A stretch of 64,000 nt of DNA from Spirogloea muscicola (lineage: Eukaryota; Streptophyta; Zygnematophyceae; Spirogloeales; Spirogloeaceae). Below the pieces are notes generated by a model. It saw nothing but the letters and a program-made list of their open reading frames with translations, searched no databases and had not been told where the DNA came from. This document shows positions 24,001 to 33,589 of this stretch, piece by piece. The stretch lies in assembly GCA_009602725.1 (NCBI GenBank), contig WELB01000047.1, forward strand, positions 103,060-167,059, written 5' to 3'. Both the position numbers and the translations under genes were made by a program. The number at the start of each line of letters is the position of its first letter. Within the stretch, counting starts at the first letter, position 1.

Positions 24001-25798
24001 GCTTCGTCATCTCCGACGCCGCCCTGCAAACGATGCAACCGTCTCACATGGCAGCCACATGGCTGTGAGCCTTCTGCTGATAGCTTGGACTTATTTCTCA
24101 TCAACCTCCCGCCTCCAGATGCCTTGACAACATTACTGCAAGCTGCCGCTTGTAAGCCAATAACATATTTTGCTTGTTGCTCACAGATTGCCATGGCACT
24201 TGGGTTTCTGTTCATGGGCGGAGGCCGGTGGACGTTCAGCACTAGCAACAGCGCCTTGGCTGCACTCCTTATCTCCCTCTACCCGTGCTTCCCTCAAGGC
24301 CCCTCTGACAACCGCTGCCACATACAGGAAATCACTTTACTTGGACCCTTTTTATCATATGGTGCTTCTTCTGACCTTTGCTCGAGTGAGGGACGGCCGC
24401 CCTGACAGCCCTGTAGCGAGTGCTTGCAGGCTCTGCGCCACATGTGGGTGCTGGCAGCTGAGGAGCGGCACGTTGAGGCCGTGGATGTGCTCTCTGGCCA
24501 CAGTGTGCAAGCAACCATGCAATTTGAGCTGCGTGACCCTGTACACATATTGCAAAGAATGGCTCCCTGCCTTGTTCCCCCACACAGCGTGGTATGTTAG
24601 TGTCTGTCCTGCACCATATGGATCTTGTTGGTTGCATGCAATTAAAGAAAATTGCAAAATATCTGCCAAGAATGTGCACTTATTGAGATGGCGACTTTTT
24701 GCAGCTGCGGCAGGTGAGTGTTGACTGTCCCCGATACTGGAGACGCACAGTCGATATCGCCGAGACGGTCGCTTGGGTACAACGCAAGCCCATAAGATCG
24801 TTTTTCTCCACTGCCTCACTCGCTCCTGCGCAAAAGGTGCAGCTTACTTTTCATGCTTTCTCTCTTTGTTTCCTCGTATCCAGTGCCTTACTATCAGCTT
24901 GTCTCACTTCTGCACACCTTCACTGAAGCTTGTGAGCTGGTTCGCAGGCTCAAGGAACAGAGGATGCAGTTAGCAATTTGTCCAAGGCCATGTCGGACCC
25001 TTTGTTGGTAGCCTTTGCTCGGCTGGTCGATCCCGTGCTTGCTACTAGTGATTACCAATATTGGGGTCGGGCCTTTTACGCGTGCTGTTGCCCGGATCGA
25101 GGCGCTCTTCTACAGGTGCGATCGTGTCAATTGCTATGGTGTTGATTGACCAGACATTACGCTTATTTCGTCACTGCTCTTGGCAGCCGAAGATCTTTGA
25201 CTGCAAAGCTCATGGTGGTGACCTGATTCTAAGCTTGCCGGTGCCTTTACCAGCCATACCTGGCTGTCTACTTCATCGCCAATGCACTCCGCCGATTTTA
25301 TAGAATGTGCCCAGAAGACACAGCTCAGTCAACGAGCAGTCCTAGCCTTGGAGCTCCGTGGTTTCTGCAATTGGCAATTGATTGCCTGCAGGTGCTTCAC
25401 TTGGTTCCATTCCAAACCCAGTGCTTTGAGATGTGGAGGCACTAAAACTCTATTATAATGACAAACACCTTGAACATGGATGCAATGTGCAGTGGGCGTC
25501 ACTTATGATGCAGGCATGGTCTGATGAAGCTGACTGCCCACTTCATCCCACAATTGTAGCGAACTTGACTGGAGACATAGAAGCTCTTTTTCTGAGACTT
25601 CTTTTGCAAACAGTGCCTGCATCCTGGCCTGCCGACAAGACGATCACCCTAGCTTGTGCACTGCGCTGGTACGATGTCCCTCCTCCTGGACGTCTGGCCG
25701 CTGCTGCAGCCGCCACAAGTCACCTGCCAGTGTTGGCAATGTCTTTTCCAACTTTGCCACCGATGCTGCTTCAACACATCATAGGCTGCAATGCATAG
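18042..25798 (+). CDS. APC1: Anaphase-promoting complex/cyclosome subunit 1 (APC1), more than 20 exons
   Basis: Scaffold subunit of the APC/C ubiquitin ligase that marks cyclins and securin for destruction. The N-terminal WD40-like part is visible as GGCLRKHFSLASPVRQALWC, PCGLLVQRR and LLHPLDDLQ (to 18497), HSVWAVEQ (about 18945), and PLLALVLPGQQQLLLLP with DLLVLSPSRELLYL (about 19223-19442). A very long exon (about 19550-21039) carries LHWVYEDCKLDCLRWL, EYYRRDFP, RFGKDRRVQEVQQLL and ALPCGRGALTLASLQPLLTE. Next come exons 21140-21199, 21308-21406 (VNMDPAMGNLPEL), 21523-21744 (TRTWIVHQRP, HAGVVLALGLQGHL, TAATLLGMAAAM) and 21897-21968 (FLHIPGRHPP), then about 22278-22371 (EIGRRPAGDVMQDREAYSLS). 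These begin the proteasome/cyclosome repeats, which continue through SPGATLALALMYLK, ANILAGACLSLGI, AMALGFLFMGGGRWTFSTS and HVEAVDVLSGH. The last exon, from about 25430, begins VEALKLYY and stops at 25796-25798. An N at 18067 lies in the first exon. Small exons between 22.4 and 25.4 kb are placed only approximately. Confidence 0.93.
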
Positions 25799-26239
25799 AG
25801 TGTTAGCATACATGCTTACATTAATAGCAGCTATGAGTCACCTCCAGTACAACCTTCAGGCCCCCTTCTCGCAATGGACTTCGACGTGATATTGTTTCAA
25901 GCGTTGAAGTCAGTGGTGCGAATAAGTCTCTAAAGCGATTGACATTCTGCAATGAGCATATGCTCGTGGTTGTTGGATGCATAGGAAGGGGTCTGTGCCG
26001 ACGTCTCTTTGCTGTAGGTTAAGCATTCTTGCATTCTCCTGCTCGTTTCCATGACTATCTGGTGCGTTTGCGATGCTGTGCTTGAGTTTTTGGACGCTGC
26101 TGGTAGCAGTGCACCTACTGGATTAGAAGCTTGCCATGTGGATTTTGGATGTACTCAAGCTGTCGTGTAACGAATGTGAGCTGCTGCCAAGCCCCGGCTT
26201 CCGGCGGATCGAGAGAGAAGAAGCTCGTCCAATGTAATG
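25799..26239. other. 3' flank of APC1, no gene seen
   Basis: The base composition is AT-richer than the coding sequence. A TGTAA occurs near 26166. No repeat or RNA signature is recognised. Confidence 0.4.
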
Positions 26240-26615
26240 TAGTGGCTGGGGATGGCTAGCCCAAAATGATTGGACAAGGTCCAGAGAGCCGAAAGGCGCC
26301 TAAAACACATAAGCTATGCACGAGCATAGGGGAGCTTAGAAACCCCGGGTTAGCAGCAGCAAGTCGGAGTGACTTGCAGCTGGAAAAGAGGACCCCAACG
26401 ACACCCAGAAGCAGCAGCCATAGTGCGGCCTGCCAGCAAGTGCACGGCGTGAGCCGGGAGCGTTGGGAGGAGACTGAAAGTCGCATTCGCATACCTGGGC
26501 GAGCAACCCAGCAGCGTCTAAAGCCGGGCAGCTCCCCCTGTGCACCCTGCCGACGATCGATGGCCTGCTCGGCAAGCCGCTGCAGGTCGGGAGAGGCAAC
26601 GGGGTGGGGCTGCAA
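26240..26615 (-). mobile_element. LINE 3' copy
   Basis: Minus strand DLQRLAEQAIDRRQGAQGEL, MRMRLSVSSQRS, and a degraded terminal block near 26340. The tail with a GGGCTAGCC half-hairpin is near 26250-26275. Confidence 0.7.
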
Positions 26616-26679
26616 TGGTAGCATGGTGCTGCAGGTCCAGGTCCAGGGGTCCAGAGGTTTTAGGGTGGTTAGTGGGGAT

Positions 26680-26925
26680 TTCTTCGGCCCTCGCTGCTGC
26701 CTCTGGCTCTTGCCAGGGGACCCGCTTCCAGGAACCCAGTCTCTCTGACCTGAGGCTGCTTAGCAGGGGTTACTGAGTGCTTCGTAGCTGCTTCGTTTCT
26801 TTTTATTGCTTGTTGTTCTTCGTACTTCCCCTGGCCCCTTCTCGTCCTTTGTTCATTCTTTTCTGAGCTGGCTTTTTCCAGCCCCTATCCTCAATGGGCG
26901 AGCCCTTTTCCTCTCTTTCTTCAGC
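26680..26925 (+). mobile_element. LINE 3' fragment
   Basis: LAAASGSCQGTRFQEPSLSD then LRLLSRGY-stop at 26774-26776, with the tail hairpin GAGCTGGCTTTTTCCAGCCCC near 26863-26883 and CAATGGGCGAGCCC. Same subfamily as the copy inside chromovirus E2 (46885-47500). Confidence 0.75.
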
Positions 26926-26999
26926 CGGGTGGCTGGTCGATGGTCCCGCCAACGGACCGATTCACATGGCCAAGGGTGGACGTCCTGACGCCTTGCAGC

Positions 27000-28440
27000 C
27001 CGAGAGAGGATGCATCGAATAGGATTCACTATGTTTGGGAGTTGTAAGGAGCATCGACGAAGTCGTTCCCTTTGCATTGGACTACACAGCGCTGGAGGCC
27101 AGAGCATACTCTTGGACTCCAAAACGTCTCCCATCCGGACGAACTCTCGAGAGGGCTCACCCCAGAGACCGGTGGCTCACAACACCAGAGTACCGAGGCA
27201 TCTGTACAATCATCCAAATGGACCCAAGTATTTGCAGCGGCAACTTGAGGACCTCTCAGACAAAGCCATTCCCAAGCCGTCTCCACATGAAGCTCCTGTC
27301 TTGCCTGTGATACAAGAAGGCGGGTTGCTGCGCATGTTTCCACCCCCTCCACAACAACTAGACAGTGCAATTCATTCAATGTTCCTTCGGATAGGCAGAC
27401 TGCTGCCAACGCGGTGAAGCCCGCCATTCTAGCTGGACCTCTGGAGCAGGATCAGTCAGATCCGCATTGCAGTCAAGGACGCACAGAAGACCGTGATTCC
27501 TATTCAGTAATTCCTTCGTCCCCCTGGCTGTGGACGTGCATGGGGCTCTCGGATCCTACTGGCTCGACCTGTTGGCCAGGCTTGCACGGCGCGCTGTGTC
27601 CCGCAGGCGCGGTGAGCCGGCTGACTTCAACGCCGCTGGCTCGTGGGCTCAGGTGTATCGTATGCGCTTGTCCGTCTCCCTCCAGCGGTCCATGGCCCAC
27701 GCCTTGCATCTGCGTGCTGGCCGTGCTCTCGCTGCGGCCTCCGGCTTTCGTCGGGGGGATAGTTTACCGGCAGCTAGTCTGTCGGATGTGAGGCTCCTCA
27801 CTCGTAACTACTAAGCGGTCCATCCTCCCCCGTTCTGCCATAGCCTCTTCAGGCCCCGCAGTCGCTGCTTAGCTCGTAGTTTGGCCCCTTCGAACCTTGT
27901 CAATTCTTTTCGGGCTGGCTTCTCACAGCCCTTGCCCTCATTGGGAGAGCCACTTCTTCTTATTCAGTAAGGGCCAGCTGATGACTCGTGCTTCTGTTAG
28001 GCACGACCGACATCCTGTCTGGAAGCGGACTCTCAGGTTGAGGCTTCGAAGTCACACAGCGGCCTTTCCCACCAATGTCAAGGAGATGCAACCGTTCCTT
28101 GGTTTTGTGAAGTGCCATTGCAGCGAGGATCAATAGCGTTTGCTGCAAGCCTATGACCGACATTTTGCAGAAGGAACCGTCTTGGAAGGAGGGGCTTACC
28201 CGGGAGGAAGCCTTTGATTCAAGGACTTGCTGCCTTGCTGACTTACACATGCTGGTCATCCGAGCAACTATCTAATTCTACCGTCCGAGGTCAACACGAA
28301 ATCCGAAGATGTAAAGTATGAAGGCGCGGCGGCTATCATGCGAGACCAAAGAGATGGTCCGGTTCAAGAAAGCAGGAAGCCGCAATCTGGGTTACTAAGT
28401 CCAGCCCAAGAGAAGGAGCGCTGGCCGGTCGGGTCAGGAA
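27000..28440 (+). mobile_element. Old Ty3/gypsy relic (RT to RNase H), interrupted by a LINE
   Basis: Fossil, broken with many breaks. The RT amino-terminal region is seen near 27220-27340 (LEDLSDKAIPKPSPHEAPVL). RT-C/RNase H-like pieces lie near 28060-28250 (VKEMQPFLGF; LTREEAFDS) and 28330-28430. No LTRs are recognised. It is clearly older and more diverged than the chromoviruses further right. The LINE at 27511-27960 is inserted in it. Confidence 0.6.
27511..27960 (+). mobile_element. 5'-truncated LINE insertion with exact 10-bp target duplication
   Basis: 450-bp insert flanked by TATTCAGTAA at 27501-27510 and again at 27961-27970. The coding part is open from the truncation point: FVPLAVDVHGALGSYWLDLL, RMRLSVSLQRSMAHALHLRA, ending SDVRLLTRNY-stop at 27812-27814. 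The tail has the GGGCTGGCTTCTCACAGCCC hairpin and ends GAGCCACTTCTTCT. It is the reference copy for the family's 3' end in this window. Confidence 0.95.
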
Positions 28441-29640
28441 AGTGCTGATCCGACGGGAAGAATAACCACTTGAAATCGTCGGTTGCGATATATTGGCAGC
28501 AGAAATCATGGAAATGCTAAAGTATTGTTATTGTGCTAGGGCATGCGGGACGCCACGTGTTCGAGCGGCAAGCTTTTTAACGAGAATATCGGGCCAGGCC
28601 GTCGCAGACATGGGGAAAGCTAGCTTTTCGAGCGGCAAGCTTTTTAGCGAGGATGTCGGGCCAGGCCGTCGCTGACGTGGGGAAAGCTATCTCGACAGAT
28701 ATTGGGAGAGACTAGCCACACCACCAGACGGAGGTCTCTGCCATCGGTGTCAGACCGTTGGTGCTCTACTCAATTTGCGAGGTCATCAGAGTCAGTCCCG
28801 GACGATTTTCCGTTCAGATAGAAACCCGAGGGCCCAACTAATACTCATGGGAATCAAGTCTATGGAGCCAGCGTCAGCGGCGTCCCAGCCGGGCAGGTGG
28901 CGCCATGGGAGAGGGACTGTGAGGAAGTCTAGTGGGCATGGACATCCACACGAGGCGGATGACACCGCAGGACTCTATCAAGGCGAATTGTTATCATGCG
29001 CCGAGGGTAGAAGTAGGCTGCTCTCCACCCCTGCCCGTTTGAGAAAGTGTGGCCCCTATGGCTTGGTTGGCTGGTCACTTTTGTAACTACTTTATTTGGC
29101 CGAGATGTCAATACCATGGAACAGATGGCTGGAAGGTCAGGCTACCCATCTCACCAGTTGGGCCAACAATGAAACGCGACATTGACGACCGCGCAACTCG
29201 AACCATGGCACGCAACGTCCGAATAACGGCACAACTCGTACAAGTGCAAAGGCGCCGAAGTTGCCATCAGAGGTAACAGATAGCGGGAGAACTAATGATG
29301 TATATATCAATAACATCCCAGGGATACCCAGCAGATTCTTTTGATAACAATGCCGGCGGCGGCATCAGCGGCGGAGGTGGCAACCGCCAGTGGCTATCTG
29401 TGATATCTTTTGGCTAGTGGCCGGACGCTGCGGCCGGAGGCAGGGCTGCGGCAGATCGTGATACGTATGTAGGAGCGGGTCTCGCAGTGCGCTGCGCAGG
29501 TGTGCTCAACCCCTGGGCCAACTAGGCTTCCGGTCCCCTAATTTGGTTGTATGGCTATAATTTGGGCTCACCGAGTGCCTTGGCCTGCATTTGCCTTTCA
29601 ACCATTTCTGACGCCTGTCCTTAGCTTGCGGTTCTCATTA
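28441..29640. other. Long stretch without recognised genes
   Basis: Mixed composition with no convincing coding frame. It may be further decayed retroelement sequence, but no motif supports this. It contains the tandem repeat at 28560-28693. Confidence 0.4.
28560..28693. repeat. Two-copy tandem repeat, 67-bp unit
   Basis: Unit starts TCGAGCGGCAAGCTTTTTA at 28561 and again at 28628. The copies differ at about seven positions. Confidence 0.8.
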
Positions 29641-29809
29641 GTCAAATCGGTTGGAGGGAAAGTACTTTGTCGGCGTGCTCACGAGTTGTGACGCGGCGAT
29701 GGTATACAACAAGGGAGCCTTTAAGCGAAAAGGGTCGGCCGCAGAATCACCACACCTGCAAGCGATGAGCCGGAAATACAGCTCGCAGCGATGCTGCTGT
29801 GGGGAAAGA

Positions 29810-29935
29810 GTTGTAGGGCATTGGCTGTGAGAGGCCAGCCCAAAGGATCCAACAAGAATATAGATTCTCCTAGTAGGGGGCGATGCTGCAATTGGCCAGC
29901 CCAGAAAAAGCATGAACAATGGTTACGACCATTTT
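29810..29935 (-). mobile_element. Two LINE tail fragments
   Basis: Two hairpin-containing tail pieces lie on the minus strand (GGCTGTGAGAGGCCAGCCC on the plus strand at 29822-29840, and GCTGCAATTGGCCAGCCC near 29885). Confidence 0.55.
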
Positions 29936-30084
29936 CTCCATGACTTCTGCAAATGGACGCTCAATTATCGCCGTGGGGAAGTTCGAAGGATTTAGCGGCC
30001 CACATCCTTGGGTGCTCAAGGAGGTCAGCCGTTGATACTGGCGGCGCGGAAAAGTGTGCCGTGGACCGAAGCATCGCTATAATC

Positions 30085-30210
30085 ATAGCTGTTTCTTATT
30101 TGGAAGAGCGTCTTCGGCCCCCTCTGACGATGTCATTTCTTTTCGGGCTCGTTGTTTCAACCCCTTGCCCCCTCTCGGGAGAGCCACTTTGGTTGAGGAG
30201 CTTATTTATT
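30085..30210 (+). mobile_element. LINE tail fragment
   Basis: Plus-strand tail resembling the 12664-12764 segment: TTTCTTTTCGGGCTCGTTG, then CGGGAGAGCCACTT. Confidence 0.55.
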
Positions 30211-30239
30211 GTAAGCGATAATGAGCATGGCGGAGGGCG

Positions 30240-30480
30240 CTTGGCGGCACAAGAAGAAAGACGCTTCCATAAGAGGGCGGTGGCTGGGAGAGGCCAGCCC
30301 AGAAAAGAGGGCCAGGAAAACGTCAATCAACAAAGTCAGAAGGGGCCAGGAAAACGGCAAAGCACACACGGAAGCAAATAGCTACCTAACACTCGGTAAT
30401 CCCTACTAAGCAGCCGCAGGTCGGAGAAACTAGTCTCCTGGTAGCGGCACACGCCTAGTCTTCTGCTGCGCTAATGCGTG
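30240..30480 (-). mobile_element. LINE 3' fragment
   Basis: Minus strand ETSFSDLRLLSRDY near 30405-30445, followed by a tail with GGGCTGGCC...GCCAGCC-type pairing near 30280-30300. Confidence 0.6.
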
Positions 30481-30513
30481 AGTGCTTGCTTTACTTTGTA
30501 AGGTGAGTTGACG

Positions 30514-31502
30514 TGTAACGATTCAGCTATTTGATTAAGCACACGGTGATGTTAGCGTTACATGACCTCTAGCCTCTCGCGGACAAGTGGCCCGTCCAGG
30601 TGGCGGGCTGGCTTGCCGGCCAAGTGGCCCGCCCAGGTGCGGGTCCCGGCCGTCCTAGACTACATATCGCCATGATCCTCCCGTCCAAGGGGGACCTTTT
30701 GCCCGCCGCAAGGCAGGCAATGGGGCGACCGGCTCACACCCCAGAAGGGGGGTGGCACGGGGGAAGCACTATGAGCCTTGGGGCGAGACCCGACAGCGGC
30801 GAAAAGTTATCTCCCTTTGAAAGTGGCAACAGTGCCAGTAACGGTGCCACACCCCGTGTAATTAAGTAAGGTTCGTGGTCCCAAGCTCCGTACCACGTGC
30901 GCACGGCCCGGGCCCACACCTGGACGGGCTGCCTCGGGTGGGCCAGCCCTCTTGGTCATGTGCGCCAGTATTCTTGGCGCTAGTCCCTTGGACTCGTGCG
31001 CATTTTGGCCTCATGAGCCAGTCTGTTGGATTCGTCTTATCAGGCCCGCCCCTCCGGACGAGGACCTTGAGGCGACCCTCGTCACACCCTCAGGAAAGGG
31101 GGTGGCGAGTGAACGCTAGCAGTAGAAGGCCGAGGCCGGACTCCTCAGTCGGATTAACGCCGAGAGAGGCACAGCTCTGCTGCTGCTTGCTGCTGCAGCC
31201 GCCGCCACATCTCTGCTGCTGCCGCCTGCTGTCCAGCCCGTTGCCGCAGCTCGTCGCTGCAGGCCCCGCCGGCCCTCTGGGAGTGTCATGGCTGCGCCCC
31301 ATGTGGGACAGCTACTGACCCTGGGTAGAGTCACCGCCTTCTGGCGGTGCCTCAGGGAAAGACTTCCGCTGCGTATGCGCCTATGTGTACTGTGCGCGCT
31401 GGCGTTCTCCTGTACGAGGGTTCTATCCAGAACACCCTATGTCTGTACCACAAACAGGACTTTCTGACCCTAACTGCGTGTACAGGGATATGAACGTTGC
31501 AT
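30514..31502 (+). repeat. Mosaic LTR: chromovirus LTR type A start joined to type B end
   Basis: Starts TGTAACGATTCAGC like type A LTRs (51691, 62089) and follows them to about 30860. From about 30866 it instead matches the LTR at 60517-61330, ending GAACGTTGCA. There is no adjacent internal region of its own. Confidence 0.6.
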
Positions 31503-32600
31503 TGCTATCCTATAACTTTCTGCCTTTGTCACCTTATGCTCTTAGATATTGGCCATCACCAATCTGTATGTTGCGCGTTATTATCATGCAGATCGCCTCC
31601 CTGCATATGATGAGTTTAATGTCAGCACTATCGGAGAGGATGTCTATGTTCTCCAAAGATAGGCTAGATATCCGCCTGATTATGTCTGGGATTCGGTGTT
31701 GTACGTAAGCTGCCGAGAACGTCCAGTAATCTGCGGCATCACTAGCACCCCTGTCTATTGTGCAATATCTGTCTGTTACAACAAGTACGACGTGTTTGTA
31801 ATAGGAGGGAGGATATTACTGGACATGAACTTGTCTTTAAGAGGCTTAAGCTGGACAAGTACAGCCTTACTAACGCATAGCGTGTACCTCTTGCCTGGCC
31901 TTAAAATTCTCAGGATCCTCGCCTACATACTGCTCGTATGCGTGCTCTTCCAATACTGTGTTCCCAGGAGACAAGGATCTGGTCCCAGCAGACCACACGA
32001 TTATTGACCATACCTCAGAGATGATGAGGTCTAACAAAGACATGTCCATGGTCTACAAGTACAAGGATAGCATCGCTAAGCTCAGCGGTATACTCTCACT
32101 TACGGTCTCCAAGTCAAAGATAGAATACTCCATATGTGACCTTGTATACAGCATGCTTGGCGATAGCGTTGTCACCTGCATCGGAAGGCTTTGGTGCTTC
32201 CAATTGGTGTATGGATAGAGTGCTCATCAGATGGGTACCTCTGGAACTTCTTAACAAAGGAGCTAATAGAGTACCTGCAATCTGAGGGAGCCGATCAGAT
32301 AGCATCCCATATCAAGTCCGTGCACACCAGGTCCAGGCTCCTAAAGGATATAAAACTTCGGCTCCACCAGTCCTGTACAGATTGTGTGTTACGGCTGATA
32401 GTGCAAGGATCCTTCTGAATGTTGGACTTTGTTCTGTAAGCTTGGGTTTATATTTCCAATCCGTACGCCGTCATCGGCGAAGCGGCGAATGTGCACTTTT
32501 CGCCTTCGACATCCACGAATCGGGACTTTAAGATGTCGAACGGCTCTTCTTCCCGGCGGCAATCTTCATTGCCTGGTCAGACCTTTGCCTGCGTAAGCAC
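31503..32600. other. AT-richer island with degraded coding-like stretches, origin unknown
   Basis: Base composition drops visibly (I estimate mid-40s % GC by eye against 60% or more around it). Short open stretches with natural-looking amino-acid usage occur, e.g. KYKDSIAKLSGILSLTVSKS and FLTKELIEYLQSEGADQIAS, but they are discontinuous and I recognise no family. If it was once a gene it now looks broken in several places. Foreign, viral or organellar origin is possible but unproven. Confidence 0.45.
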
Positions 32601-32602
32601 CA

Positions 32603-32800
32603 GTGGCCGATTTTTATCGGGCCTGTGAAGCACCGTATTGCAAGCGGCCGCAGGTGGGCTGCGATCTGACTGTCGGCCAGGCGCTGGTCTGTACTCTCGC
32701 CTTGTGCCCTCCCTCACAGCTTTACTGGGGGTATGATCTGGCGGGTTACCATGTTTGCCTTGCTTGCCTGTTGCACCGGCCTTTCTCAGCAACACTGTGA
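32603..32800 (+). CDS. Small Cys-rich open frame, unrecognised
   Basis: 65 codons with paired cysteines (CEAPYCKRPQVGC near the start and YHVCLACLLH near the end) that could bind zinc. No start context, neighbour or family supports it as a real gene. It may be a retroelement leftover between the AT-rich island and LTR debris. Confidence 0.2.
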   Translation: MADFYRACEAPYCKRPQVGCDLTVGQALVCTLALCPPSQLYWGYDLAGYHVCLACLLHRPFSATL

Positions 32801-32829
32801 TAGTACTGCTTCAGCAGATATGTCTAATA

Positions 32830-33589
32830 CCCGCCACTGAGATACCCCTCGCTAGGATCCACCCGTTCAACGAAGAATCTTTGGCCCGCCGCGAGGCAGG
32901 CCATGGGACGACCCGCTGACACCCCTGGAGTGGGGTTGGCACGGGGGGAGCAGTACGAGTGTGATGACCCTGACCCTTACGAGCACAGCCAGGGGTCAGT
33001 ATGTCCTTACTGGTTCCGGTCGCTGGGATTTAGACAAACTCCCAGCACAGTGAAGCACACGTGTACTAACAACGCAGCGGAATATGTTGCCCTGAGGCGC
33101 CGCCGACAGGCGGCGATTCACCTCCTAGGTACGGGCCAGGGACTGTCTCAAGGGAAGCAGTCACAATCTTACTCAAGGAGAGCCGATGAAGATTCGCGAC
33201 GACGAGATGCAGCGACGGGCTGCGGCAGCAGGCAGCAGCAGGGCTGCGTCGGCGAGCTGAGGCAGCAGGCGGCAGCAGGGCTGCGCCTCTCTCTCGCGGA
33301 CTTCACTGATGTTGACCGGGTGTCCCCGAGTCTGCTCTCAGCCCTACTTGTAGTGCTTCATGTGCCACCCTCCCCAGGGGTCTCTGGGAGGCTCGTCTCG
33401 GGGCCCACCTTCGGGAAGGCGGGCCCGACAAGGGGAATCTAGCGCGAAGGCAGGCCACGCGGCTCCCTTCCGGAAGCGGCGGCCGTCCTGCGGCGCCGCC
33501 AGTGGGTCACGGGTGTGGTGCGGCGTCACGGGCGCGCCACACGTGTCACATACATGTCATTGCGAGCAAGGCGGCAGATTCAGGAATAT
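32830..33589. repeat. Rearranged chromovirus LTR debris
   Basis: Plus-strand pieces of the LTR A middle (GGCAGGCCATGGGACGACC at 32896) are mixed with minus-strand LTR-end pieces (33050-33170), which recur at 59035-59174. No coding content. Confidence 0.5.

Noticed and set aside
28560-28693. Possible CRISPR-like repeat
   Set aside because: Only two long units in direct tandem with no spacers, in a eukaryotic context.
31385-32420. Idea that the AT-rich island is an organelle or giant-virus insertion
   Set aside because: No organelle gene or viral hallmark could be recognised; kept only as an unexplained island.
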